In this document: one piece after another, positions 26,654 through 34,653 of the stretch | Layout of the letters: each line of letters starts with the position of its first letter | How positions within the stretch are numbered: position 1 is the stretch's first letter | Source: JBIQJD01 sp044507695 | GTDB taxonomy: Bacteria; Bacteroidota; Ignavibacteria; Ignavibacteriales; Ignavibacteriaceae | Length of the DNA: 64,000 nucleotides | Direction: 5' to 3' | NCBI GenBank assembly: GCA_044507695.1 | Contig: JBIQJD010000001.1 | Span: forward strand, 1 to 64,000 | Notes under the pieces: generated by a model | The model's database searches: none | What the model was told of the DNA's origin: nothing | Seen by the model: only the letters and a program-made list of their open reading frames with translations | Program-made: the position numbers and the translations under genes

Positions 26654-28306
26654 ATGACAACTGCTTTCAAAATTTCACTGTTCATTATTATATCATTCTG
26701 GTCTGTTGGCTGCAGTGCAGTAAAGACTGACCCGGTTTATATAAGATTAAACCAGCAAGGCTATTTACCGAGTGATCTTAAAACAGCCGTTATAATGGCA
26801 GAAAAACCGGTTGAAGAAAAAGAATTTTCTATTAAAGAATTATCATCAGGCGGAAAAGTTTTTGAAGGAGTATTGCCGGGCAGCCTTCATTCGTACGGAA
26901 AATTTAAATATTGTTTTGCCGTTGATTTTACAAAACTGAATAAGCCGGGAAAATATGTACTTGAATATGCAGATCAGCTTTCTGTTCCGTTTGAGATTAA
27001 TAAAAATCTATATAATGCAGTTGTTGATTCACTTATGATTTTTTTTAGAGTTCAAAGATGCGGACCAACAAATCCGTACCTGCATGAAGTCTGCCATCTT
27101 TCTGATGTTGCAAGGCTGAATGGTGATATTAAAGATAACATGGTTGATGTAACAGGCGGCTGGCATGATGCGGGAGATTATATAAAATTTCTTCTTACCA
27201 CGGCTTACACAACCTACATGATGCTTTTTGCTTATGAATTTGAACCGGAAAAATTTCAGTTTGATCATAACAATAACGGTGCACCTGATATTCTTGAAGA
27301 AGCACGTGTTGGCATTGACTGGCTGTTAAGATGCAATTACAAAAAAGGAAAATTAATAACGCAGGTGCAGGATTTAAGAGATCATGATGTTGGCTGGCGT
27401 TTACCGGAAAATGATACATTACGTTATGACAGGATTGGCTATACAGGAATGGGAAAAAATCAGATCGGATTATTTGCAGCAGTAATGGCAGCGGCATCAC
27501 GCATCTGGTCATCAAAATTTTTTGATTATGATTTTGCAAATAAACTATTGGCTGCTGCGGAAGACTTATACTCTATCAGGAATAATGTTCCTGATGTTGA
27601 TTCATCTGCATCGGGATTTTACCAGGATACACATTTTTACGGCAAGCTTGCTCTTGGCGCAGTTGAATTATATCAAACCAAAAATGATATAGCTTATCTG
27701 AATGATGCAAAACGTTATGCAGACAGTGCCGGCGCCGATTACTGGTGGAGCTGGGGAAATATTAATTCACTTGCCCATTTTAAACTTGCAAAATATGAAC
27801 GCCGATATTCATCATTCATCAGGGATAATCTTGAAGCATTCTTAAATAATATGAGAAGTTCTGTTTTTAATGAAGGACTTGCTTATTCGTGGGGAACAAC
27901 AAACAGCTTTCTCGGAATTTCACTTCAGGCAATTTTATATAAAAACCTTACCGGCTCAGCAAAGTATGATTCACTGATAGTACTTCACAGAGATTATATA
28001 CTTGGAAGAAATCCATGGGGATTAAGTTTTATTTATAATATCGGAGAAACTTACCCGCAGCATTTTCATTCACAGATTGCATATTTCAAAAACGGCTACC
28101 TGCCGGGAGCTATCTCTGCGGGACCTGCACCTGTAAGTATTTTAAATGAATATGATATAAAGAGAGAAAACTTCAGGTACAATGCTTTCAATACAGATTC
28201 CATAAAATATTTTGATGACAGGCAGGATTATATAACAAACGAACCAACCATAGTAACCAACGCTACAGGTCTTTTTGTATTCGGATATTTCTCGGGCAGG
28301 AAATGA
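26654..28306 (+). CDS. GH9 endoglucanase-type lipoprotein
   Basis: The 550-residue protein has a lipoprotein signal with lipobox cysteine C20 (SVGC), then an Ig-like N-terminal domain (about 26-115, YIRLNQQGYLPSDLKTAVI) and a GH9 (alpha/alpha)6 catalytic domain. Catalytic aspartates D172 and D175 sit in GGWHDAGDY. The family signatures near the end are visible as LGRNPWGLSFIYNIG with the following HFHSQIA, and the acid near YITNEPTIV. The expected activity is endo-cleavage of beta-1,4-glucans or related glucans at the cell surface. Being a lipoprotein rather than a T9SS cargo, it is probably held on the outer membrane. No carbohydrate-binding module is visible. Confidence 0.9.
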   Translation: MTTAFKISLFIIISFWSVGCSAVKTDPVYIRLNQQGYLPSDLKTAVIMAEKPVEEKEFSIKELSSGGKVFEGVLPGSLHSYGKFKYCFAVDFTKLNKPGKYVLEYADQLSVPFEINKNLYNAVVDSLMIFFRVQRCGPTNPYLHEVCHLSDVARLNGDIKDNMVDVTGGWHDAGDYIKFLLTTAYTTYMMLFAYEFEPEKFQFDHNNNGAPDILEEARVGIDWLLRCNYKKGKLITQVQDLRDHDVGWRLPENDTLRYDRIGYTGMGKNQIGLFAAVMAAASRIWSSKFFDYDFANKLLAAAEDLYSIRNNVPDVDSSASGFYQDTHFYGKLALGAVELYQTKNDIAYLNDAKRYADSAGADYWWSWGNINSLAHFKLAKYERRYSSFIRDNLEAFLNNMRSSVFNEGLAYSWGTTNSFLGISLQAILYKNLTGSAKYDSLIVLHRDYILGRNPWGLSFIYNIGETYPQHFHSQIAYFKNGYLPGAISAGPAPVSILNEYDIKRENFRYNAFNTDSIKYFDDRQDYITNEPTIVTNATGLFVFGYFSGRK

Positions 28307-28393
28307 TATTAGATTTAATTTATTGAAATATAGAGAAGAATTCCGGAAGAAATTTGGCTGAATAAAAATATTTTTAATCAAGATTTCATTCTA

Positions 28394-28558
28394 AAATTGC
28401 CAAGAGCTTTAGCTCGTGGTTTAAAGAAAGAAAAATTATAACGGCTTTAGCCGAACTCCTGTAACCTTCTTCATACATAATTTCCTCCCAAAAAATTTGG
28501 CTAAAGCCCAATGGAATGAGGCAGCTTTACAATCCACGGCTTAAAAGCCTTGGCAATT
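28394..28558. repeat. REPIN-like composite of palindromic repeats
   Basis: The unit begins AATTGCCAAGAGC..., a near-palindrome (GAGCTTTAGCTC core), and ends with its inverted partner GGCTTAAAAGCCTTGGCAATT, so the ends form terminal inverted repeats. Inside lie CGGCTTTAGCCG (28442-28453) and TGGCTAAAGCCCA (28498-28510). Such paired REP sequences are usually spread by RAYT transposases; none is seen in this window. Confidence 0.8.
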
Positions 28559-28605
28559 AAATAAACGCAATGGATAAAATTATTTTTGATAGATATTACC
28601 ATTTT

Positions 28606-28666
28606 AAAATTGCCACGAGCTTTAGCTCGTGGATTGAGGAAACAAAAACCAACACGGCTTTAGCCG
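28606..28666. repeat. second, partial copy of the REPIN-like repeat
   Basis: It starts with AAAATTGCCACGAGC and contains a perfect 9-bp palindrome (CCACGAGCT/AGCTCGTGG, 28613-28632) and CGGCTTTAGCCG (28655-28666). The order and spacing match the first half of the copy at 28394. The inverted end found in the first copy is missing. Confidence 0.8.
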
Positions 28667-28767
28667 AACTCCTGGTCTTTTCATAAATAAATTTACTGTC
28701 CGGAAAATATACTGCCGTGAAAAACCATAAAGCTGTGAATCTGAATGGGTTGAATGTTACTATAAAC

Positions 28768-28839
28768 GTAACGTTCGTTACCGTCGAAGTCCTGCAAAAT
28801 CTGGGTTTTTATAAAATTTCGATTTGGCACCTCCTTTGA
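28768..28839 (+). promoter_or_regulatory. sigma-54-like promoter with upstream GTAAC-N4-GTTAC dyad
   Basis: TGGCAC at 28825-28830 and TTGA at 28836-28839 have the exact -24/-12 spacing of sigma-54 promoters, although the usual C of the -12 GC is A. The predicted start, near 28851, leaves room for the GGAGG ribosome site at 28859-28863 and the ATG at 28870. A GTAAC-GTTC-GTTAC dyad (28768-28781) lies near -76, with another GTTAC half-site at 28756. Confidence 0.45.
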
Positions 28840-28869
28840 ATATTTCATGGGAAATAATGGAGGTGCAAA

Positions 28870-29844
28870 ATGTCCGAAGCAAAAAAATTAAGTTTACATC
28901 AATTCGATGATTCATCTATATCCCTGGATGAAATTCTATTCAAAGTAATAATTAATCACCTGGAAATAGATAACCCTGATTTATTCAACCAATTAATTAA
29001 AATAAAATCTGAACCAGAAAGGATTAATGAAATAAAAAAGGTTATTGATATTGGTTCATTTGTAAAATCTAAGGTTGAAATGGTTATGGATACTGATTTT
29101 ATTGAGAAGCGTGTTGCTGAGATGACCAACAAATTTAATCTTGGTGTTGACCAGGCAAAAGTGCAATTATTAAATCTTGTTGAGGAAAATTTTGATCCTG
29201 AAAAATCTGGTTCTTATACAAAGAAGATCAACAAATTCTTTGATGAGAAGAAGAATGAATTTATGAAAGAATTTAAAATTACATTGAAAGAAGTTCAGGA
29301 TAACAAAGCACAGATTTCCAATGAGATTGATAAGAGTTTTAACCCGGATATAAAATCAAGTCATCTTTCAAAACTTATTTCCTCCATCGAAGATTTTGAA
29401 AACAGGATGAAAAACAATTTTGATCTAAAAAAAGAAGGGAGCATATCTCATCAGCTAAAGGATCTAATCGAGAAGAATTTCAGCGATGATGGAAATTTTA
29501 TTAAAGTAATTGATAAAAAACTTTCCTTTGATAATCCTGACAGTACAGTTAATCTTCTTCAGAAAAATATTCTTAATGAACTTAAAGAATTAAAGAAGGA
29601 ATTTGTTGCTATTAAAACTGCAGCAGAGACAGAGAAGATTATGAAGGAAAAAAGTCCTGCTAAAGGCAAGGACTTTGAAGATCAGGTATTATCTGTACTT
29701 GAAGATTATGCTTCAATTAATGGAGATCTAGTTGAAGATCTGACAACGAATGCCGGAAATATGAAAGGCTGCAAGAAGGGTGACATTAACTACACTATTA
29801 AATCTATAAATAAAGTTATTGCTATTGATGATCTTACCCCCTAA
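28870..29844 (+). CDS. coiled-coil hypothetical protein, 3' end cut by IS3 element
   Basis: The reading frame gives 324 residues, but the last few codons and the stop (ACCCCCTAA) come from the end of the inserted IS3 element, so the original protein was longer. It is unrecognised. Residues 60-230 are charged and largely helical, likely coiled coil (KKINKFFDEKKNEFMKEFKITLKEVQ). The end has GKDFEDQVLSVLEDYASINGD, a phrase seen at the start of nuclease-like or DUF2130-like C-terminal domains; that domain would have been lost. There is no signal peptide, so it is cytoplasmic. The GGAGG ribosome site is strong. Confidence 0.6.
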   Translation: MSEAKKLSLHQFDDSSISLDEILFKVIINHLEIDNPDLFNQLIKIKSEPERINEIKKVIDIGSFVKSKVEMVMDTDFIEKRVAEMTNKFNLGVDQAKVQLLNLVEENFDPEKSGSYTKKINKFFDEKKNEFMKEFKITLKEVQDNKAQISNEIDKSFNPDIKSSHLSKLISSIEDFENRMKNNFDLKKEGSISHQLKDLIEKNFSDDGNFIKVIDKKLSFDNPDSTVNLLQKNILNELKELKKEFVAIKTAAETEKIMKEKSPAKGKDFEDQVLSVLEDYASINGDLVEDLTTNAGNMKGCKKGDINYTIKSINKVIAIDDLTP

Positions 29845-29858
29845 AAGTAAACAATAAA

Positions 29859-30737
29859 TTAAGCAACTTTTTCATTAAATAAACCCTTTAATTTTACTTC
29901 AAATTCAACAGGTGAAGAATAACCTAAAGATGAATGTAATCTCTGCCTGTTATAAAATATTTCTATATACTCAAAAATACTTTTCTTAGCTTCTTCTCTT
30001 GTTTGATATTTATTCCAGTAAGTTAATTCAGTTTTAATCGTGTGAAAAAATGTTTCTGTAATTGCATTATCATAGCAGCTGCCGGTAGAACTCATTGATT
30101 GCTTAAATCCATACAGTGTTAAAATATTTCTCAAGCTGCTGCTGGTATATTGGCTTCCTCTGTCTGAATGAAAGATAACACCTCTTTCAGGATTTCGATT
30201 AATCAAAGCCATTGTAAGAGCATTGATTACAAGCTCTGCCGAGAGGTGATTGTCTAACGACCAGCCAACAATTTTTCTGGAATAAATATCCATGATAACT
30301 GCAAGGTAAAGCCATCCTTGTTTAGTCCAGATGTAGGTTATATCGCTTGTCCAAACCTGGTTTCTTTTTACAGCTGTAAAATTTCCTTTTAATAAATTTT
30401 CAGATACTGAATGAGTTTTGTTTCTGTTTGTAGTTACCTTAAATCTTTTCTTTGTCTTAGCTTTTATTCCATTTATTCTCATTATCCGCCTGATTCTTTT
30501 TTTATTTACTCTTAAGCCTTCTTTTCTTATTGCCGCATATATTCTTGGCAGTCCATAGGTTTGTCTGCTTCTTTTGTAATGATAGAGTATTATTTCCAGC
30601 AGCATTTTCTCCATTTTATGGCTGAGTGGTTTATGCTTAAGCCATTTATAGTAACCGGTTCTGCTTACTCTTAATACTTTACACATAATTTGCATTCGAT
30701 AATATTTTCTGTTCTCCTTCATAAACTGATATTTCAC
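29859..30737 (-). CDS. IS3-family transposase OrfB (DDE integrase domain)
   Basis: The 292-residue protein has an N-terminal HTH_21-type region (MCKVLRVSRTGYYKWLKHKP) and an rve integrase core. The catalytic residues are D in TSDITYI, D in FHSDRGSQY and E in NAITETFF, all intact. The end is FYNRQRLHSSLGYSSPVEFE, standard for the family. The frame opens with GTG overlapping the OrfA stop (GTGA). In this family OrfB is usually made as an OrfAB fusion by a -1 frameshift; a T7 run lies near the end of orfA. Confidence 0.97.
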   Translation of the reverse strand: MKYQFMKENRKYYRMQIMCKVLRVSRTGYYKWLKHKPLSHKMEKMLLEIILYHYKRSRQTYGLPRIYAAIRKEGLRVNKKRIRRIMRINGIKAKTKKRFKVTTNRNKTHSVSENLLKGNFTAVKRNQVWTSDITYIWTKQGWLYLAVIMDIYSRKIVGWSLDNHLSAELVINALTMALINRNPERGVIFHSDRGSQYTSSSLRNILTLYGFKQSMSSTGSCYDNAITETFFHTIKTELTYWNKYQTREEAKKSIFEYIEIFYNRQRLHSSLGYSSPVEFEVKLKGLFNEKVA

Positions 30738-31030
30738 TTCTCTTCCTTTGCAAAAAAAGCTATGGCTTTTTTTAAAATGTCACGCTCCATTCTTACTGTC
30801 TCCAACTCTCTTTTTAGTTTTCTGAGTTCTTCATCTGATGGTTTTAATTTACCATGACCGGGAAAGGAATGCTCCTGATCTTCCAAATATTTCTTCTTCC
30901 AATTATGAAGCGAGTTCACGTTTATTCCTAAATCTCTGGCTACACTTATTGCTGATTGTTTCCTTTCTAAAACAAGCTTTACCGCCGAGATTTTAAATTC
31001 TTTATCGTATGTATTCCTTTTCTCTGACAT
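30734..31030 (-). CDS. IS3-family transposase OrfA (HTH domain)
   Basis: The 98-residue protein has the HTH_Tnp_1 form: YDKEFKISAVKLVLERKQS, then VARDLGINVNSLHNWKKKY, then a leucine-zipper-like helix (LRKLKRELETVRMERDILKKA). It binds the terminal repeats. A seven-T run on the coding strand (30752-30758 on plus) is 5-6 codons before its stop. A -1 shift there opens directly into OrfB. Confidence 0.96.
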   Translation of the reverse strand: MSEKRNTYDKEFKISAVKLVLERKQSAISVARDLGINVNSLHNWKKKYLEDQEHSFPGHGKLKPSDEELRKLKRELETVRMERDILKKAIAFFAKEEK

Positions 31031-31093
31031 TTTAGCTCCTATATTTTTTTTATAAATATAGTTGCTTATCTTTTTGTCTACAATATGGGGGTA

Positions 31094-31399
31094 GGATCAG
31101 ATAATATAAGAGGATTGGAGAAATGGGTAAGAAGATTAACAAGAAGATTTAAAGATGGCGGAGAACTTTCTTTAAAAGATTTGCCTAAAGATCATATAGC
31201 AAGATTTCAGAAGGAGAGCAAAAAAGATATTCTTCTGCCGGAATTGCCATTACAAATTTCAATCGAAGATTATATTGAACGTATCAGAAGTGAAGCAAGA
31301 AAAAAAGCAAATGGAAATATGGCTGAAGTTGACAGATTATTAAATCAAAATCCCGGGACAGAAAAGCAGAGAAAATACAGGGAAAGGAAAAAGATATAG
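31094..31399 (+). pseudogene. 3' fragment of an unknown gene next to the IS3 element
   Basis: An open frame runs from inside the IS end (an ATG at 31085 lies in the inverted repeat) to 31399. The peptide is highly charged (RRLTRRFKDGGELSLKDLPKDH to GTEKQRKYRERKKI) and unrecognised. It has no ribosome site of its own, so it is most likely the tail of a gene whose front was removed. It does not read as the continuation of the truncated gene at 28870 in the frame left by the insertion. It could instead be a chance frame. Confidence 0.4.
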
Positions 31400-31424
31400 T
31401 TTTGTAACTTAAATACCCATCTTG

Positions 31425-31506
31425 GTAACACCTGTTACATATTTAATCAATTCAAATCTTTATTGTGGTCAGCAAACTTAATATATATTATGGCATGTAT
31501 CTTGCA
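31425..31506 (+). promoter_or_regulatory. sigma-54 promoter with upstream GTAAC-N4-GTTAC dyad
   Basis: TGGCATG-N4-TTGCAA at 31491-31507 is a near-perfect -24/-12 sigma-54 element with correct spacing. A GTAAC-ACCT-GTTAC dyad lies at 31425-31438, about -86 from the predicted start, with another GTAAC half-site at 31404. The predicted start falls at about 31517, one base before the ATG at 31518, so the message would be leaderless or the real start codon differs. Confidence 0.55.
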
Positions 31507-31517
31507 AAACTTAAAGC

Positions 31518-31979
31518 ATGGAAATAACTAATTATATAAAGAACAAGAAAAAAATTGGTACTGCACTTCAAACTATTTCAAAAATAAAGAAGTGGCTTTT
31601 AATCCAGGGAAAAGAAACAGATATTTGGTATATCTTTGACAATGGTGAACTGCTTTTTAAAATTGGAATAAATATCTCCGGGGATTTGATAGCATTAAAG
31701 ATTACTTCTCCGCTTATTTTTGAAATTGAAACAGCTGCGGAGATATATTTAAGACAGTTATTTATGGATTGCGATTTCAGACATTTGTTTGGGAAAATTT
31801 CGCTTGATAAAAAAGATGATATGATTTACCTGATGAAAAAAATCTCATTTAAGAGTAAACAGGTAAGACTTGAGCTTTATTTACTTGATCAATTGAATGA
31901 AACTTTAAACCATTTTGAACAAATAAGTCATGTAGCTGAATCAAGAATTGGAATTATTTCACAAATAAAACAGAACTAG
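31518..31979 (+). CDS. hypothetical cytoplasmic protein
   Basis: The 153-residue protein is not recognised. It has an alpha/beta pattern (WYIFDNGELLFKIGINISGD, then FMDCDFRHLFGKISLDKKDD) that loosely recalls YbjN-like small chaperone folds, but I would not name it. There is no signal peptide or membrane segment. A strong sigma-54-like promoter ends right at its ATG and no Shine-Dalgarno site is visible, so it may be leaderless. A hairpin and 73 bp separate it from the DUF457-like gene, with which it may be co-transcribed. Confidence 0.6.
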   Translation: MEITNYIKNKKKIGTALQTISKIKKWLLIQGKETDIWYIFDNGELLFKIGINISGDLIALKITSPLIFEIETAAEIYLRQLFMDCDFRHLFGKISLDKKDDMIYLMKKISFKSKQVRLELYLLDQLNETLNHFEQISHVAESRIGIISQIKQN

Positions 31980-31986
31980 CAGGTCT

Positions 31987-32012
31987 GCAGGAATAACAGG
32001 GGAGATTCCTGC
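31987..32012. other. 8-bp stem hairpin between hypothetical genes
   Basis: GCAGGAAT (31987-31994) pairs with ATTCCTGC (32005-32012) around a 10-base purine-rich loop. No U run follows, so it is not a clear terminator. It lies in the leader of the frameshifted gene at 32053. Confidence 0.4.
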
Positions 32013-32052
32013 ATAATTTAATTTAACATAATTGAATTCCGGAGAAATTAAT

Positions 32053-32854
32053 ATGGCAGATTCACTTGCATTAACTCAGCCTCAAAAAAAAATTATTTGA
32101 ACACCTTGCTTATGATATTAAGTATGCATTAAAAGGATTATCTGCAGATGAATTGTTTGTATTGATCAGGGATGCTTCTATCATTTCGGCTAAGATAACT
32201 TACGAGACAAAAAAATATTCATTGAAAAAAACAGTGAAATTTCTGGACAATACCATCAATCGTTATAAACAGGAAGGCGTACTCAATTCATTAAAAGCAG
32301 ATACTGAAAAATTACAAGATTTTTTAGTGAAAGTGCCGGGTAGTGCACGTATGCTGTATGAAAATTTTCTTTCACTTAACAGGGAAAAACAAATTGAAAT
32401 TGCTGCAGTAACAGTAATAACATTATTGATCTTTTTCACCGCAGCAGGAGGATTTGATTTTGAGGGAGGTGTTCCCGATATGGATATAATGGCTGCGGGA
32501 ATTGGAAGCCACAGAAGTTTATTCACACATTCAATACTCATCGGATTCGGAATTGAGTTTACAGGAAGATTCACTTTGCTGCTTCTGAATAAAGTAAAAA
32601 ACAGGATGCCTGCTGATAAGCATCCTGCATGGGACAAAATATATTCTTATATCGATAAACATAAAGAGAAAGCAATAGCCGCAATATGGTTAGGAATTGG
32701 TACGCACCTAATTAAAGATTCAGGAATATTCGGCGGCGGTGTAACTCCTTACAAAGATTTACCTTTCAGTATGCCTATGGATTCGCACCAGGCATTGTTT
32801 GCTGCAAACGGAACTGCCAGCCAAATTTTTGGAATTAATTCTTTTGGTAATTGA
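32053..32854 (+). pseudogene. DUF457-like membrane protein, frame broken in an A9 tract
   Basis: The ATG at 32053 has GGAG upstream and opens MADSLALTQPQKK, but this frame stops at once (TGA at 32098). Dropping one A from the run at 32084-32092 joins it to the long frame ending at 32854 (KLFEHLAYDIKYALKGLSADE onward), giving about 266 residues. The product has a helical N-terminal half, one clear membrane segment (IEIAAVTVITLLIFFTAAGG) and DUF457-like metal-site motifs (GGVPDMDI, HRSLFTHS, GTHLIKD), suggesting a membrane-bound metal-dependent hydrolase. The A9 tract may be a base-call error, a true mutation, or a slippage site that still yields some full-length protein. Confidence 0.65.
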
Positions 32855-33163
32855 AAGATACATAAGATCGCTCCCTATCGGTCGGGATGACAAGTAATTG
32901 GAAATAACTCCAAAGGAGTCCTTCTGACAAATAACAACCTGCCTGCCGTATGCCGGATAACAGATTCTAAAAAATAGAATATTAAATTCGGTAATTCGAT
33001 AATTCCCCAATTCGTGAATCCGCTAATTCATCAAAGTGTTTGCTACTGTTTGCCAGATCAAAAAGTAAACAAAAAATTTGCGAGGGGATGATCTCTTTGT
33101 TATTGTTAGGCGATTTTGTAAATTCAATGGAGCTATAAGTTAACAGCAACGGGGTACTGCGTT
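32855..33163. other. intergenic, no gene seen
   Basis: The sequence is degenerate, with short repeats of TAATTCG type (32985-33030) and a GC-rich CCTGCCTGCCGTATGCCGG stretch (32939-32957) resembling the palindromes found inside sorting-domain genes of this window. No frame with a start site and ribosome site was found. Confidence 0.5.
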
Positions 33164-33601
33164 ATGAAATCAATCCAACTCTTATTAACAGCTTTGGTAT
33201 TAACTCTTCTTTGGGGATGTGAAAATGTTATAAATGAGAATTCTTCCTATGATTATGTGATTGAACAGAAGATGGAGTGTTACTGCGATCAGTCCGGGGA
33301 TTGGGTTAAGCTTTATGTTTCAGCGGATACTGTTTCAGCCGCAGTAAGAATTTCTGATAACTCAATGGTTCCGTATAATGAATTTAAATCTTATAAATCA
33401 ATAAAAGAATTGTTCAATATCATTTCTGAAACAGATACGAAGAAGTATAATTTGGTTGTTCAGTATGATACGGCGGATAATTACCCTTCATTCATATATA
33501 AAAATCCTAAACCAATTGTTATTGATGACAGCACTATTGTAAGAATTGAGGATGCTCAAATTTCTTATACTACCCGAAATTTCACGAAGCTGGAACAATA
33601 A
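33164..33601 (+). CDS. DUF6174-like lipoprotein
   Basis: The 145-residue protein has a lipoprotein signal with lipobox LLWGC (C19). A small domain follows with a Cys-x-Cys pair after a tyrosine-rich helix (YDYVIEQKMECYCDQ) and the YKSIKELFNII segment, the pattern of DUF6174 proteins. The function of that family is unknown. It is followed 19 bp later by a T9SS cargo gene, so the two may be co-transcribed. Confidence 0.65.
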   Translation: MKSIQLLLTALVLTLLWGCENVINENSSYDYVIEQKMECYCDQSGDWVKLYVSADTVSAAVRISDNSMVPYNEFKSYKSIKELFNIISETDTKKYNLVVQYDTADNYPSFIYKNPKPIVIDDSTIVRIEDAQISYTTRNFTKLEQ

Positions 33602-33620
33602 AATTAGCAGAGGAGGCATT

Positions 33621-34337
33621 ATGAAAAAGTTACTCATCTGTCTAACACTAATTTCACCATTGTTATTTTCACAGCAAATAGGGATAAACAAAGTTGAATT
33701 AAAAATATTTGATTCTGATACACTCCTGATATTTAATACGGGAGAATCCGATTTATTATTGGATACTCTATACTCTGTTAATCCGGCTATTGGATATTTT
33801 GTGAAAATAGAATTAAAGGATACAGTTTTAGAATATTATTCAATTTCTCAGGTAATTGATCCAACACCTTTACAAGTATTTTTAGCTAAGAATGATACAG
33901 CGAAATTTGTATTCGGGTATGTAGATTTATGTGTAATTTGTAAATCCAAAAGCGGAAAGGAATATTTTAACGATACGCTGGTTTTAATTTCAAATTCTAT
34001 AAATAATGATTCATTGTTGTTGTATGTTGAGGGGAATGGTTTCTTATCAGACTCTGAAGATGAAGAAATATTAAATAATTTTTACTTAGCTCAAAATTTT
34101 CCCAATCCATTTAACCCTGAAACAAAAATAAAATATTCAGTGGCTATACGCGGCTTTGTAACTTTAAAAGTTTTTGATATGCTGGGGAAGGAAATAGTAA
34201 CTCTTGTAAATGAAGAAAAACCTGCCGGAAATTATGAAGTTGAATTCGATGGTGAGACGCTATCCAGCGGAATTTATTTTTATCGTATCAGCACAGAAAA
34301 ATTTACAAAGACAAAAAAGATGATGCTGATAAGGTAA
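33621..34337 (+). CDS. small T9SS-exported protein
   Basis: The 238-residue protein has a signal peptide (LISPLLFSQQ), one beta domain (NKVELKIFDSDTLLIFNTGES to LLLYVEGNGF) like ASPM/HYDIN-type Ig strands, and a type A sorting domain (NFPNPFNPET to KKMMLIR). The ATG at 33621 has an ideal GAGGAGG site and opens the signal peptide, so I prefer it to the longer frame from 33546, which overlaps the previous gene. The function is unknown; it is a surface or secreted protein. Confidence 0.82.
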   Translation: MKKLLICLTLISPLLFSQQIGINKVELKIFDSDTLLIFNTGESDLLLDTLYSVNPAIGYFVKIELKDTVLEYYSISQVIDPTPLQVFLAKNDTAKFVFGYVDLCVICKSKSGKEYFNDTLVLISNSINNDSLLLYVEGNGFLSDSEDEEILNNFYLAQNFPNPFNPETKIKYSVAIRGFVTLKVFDMLGKEIVTLVNEEKPAGNYEVEFDGETLSSGIYFYRISTEKFTKTKKMMLIR

Positions 34338-34653
34338 TATTAAAATACCTATTGACTTGTTCGAATCTATTTCTGCTTCCCATCAAAAAAGAATTCTGAT
34401 TGGTGTAAGTTACTTTAGTTTCTTCGATTGGTTAAAGCTTTTTTATTCCTCACATAATTACGATTTTATAATTTCATTAATTTAAAGATGAATTTTGCAG
34501 TTAATTATTTTGTTGCAAAATAAAACATTCATTCCCCGCTGTCTCTAACTGAACCAAAAAATAGACATTCATACCTATCCAAAGTATCATAAATGGGTAA
34601 TTTTGGTTAACGGCATAATATTTGAAAAATTTAACTAAAAAAATGTGAAGGCT
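34338..34653. other. probable promoter region of the exopolysaccharide locus
   Basis: This AT-rich non-coding stretch precedes the RAD55/KaiC-like gene, the first gene of the locus. No clear -24/-12 element or terminator was recognised. A TAATATTTG box at 34616-34624 resembles the -7 element of Bacteroidota promoters but is not enough to call. Confidence 0.4.

Larger units (their letters stand above)
28307..28869. other. repeat-rich intergenic region opening the accessory island
   Basis: The gap holds two copies of a palindromic REP-like element, a GTAAC-N4-GTTAC dyad and a sigma-54-like promoter, each listed separately. No protein-coding frame is supported. Confidence 0.8.
29835..31093 (-). 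mobile_element. IS3-family insertion sequence, about 1.26 kb
   Basis: Terminal inverted repeats begin TACCCCC at 29835 and end GGGGGTA at 31093. Read inward, the two ends share further blocks (GTA.ACAA, TAAGCAACT), so the repeat extends about 35 bp with mismatches. It carries orfA and orfB on the minus strand with an intact DDE triad, so it may be active. No 3-5 bp target duplication is apparent; only TA is common to both flanks if the ends are set at the C/G runs. Confidence 0.93.

Noticed and set aside
33546..33620. Longer N-terminus for the small T9SS cargo protein
   Set aside because: Overlaps the lipoprotein gene; the ATG at 33621 has an ideal ribosome site and starts a signal peptide.
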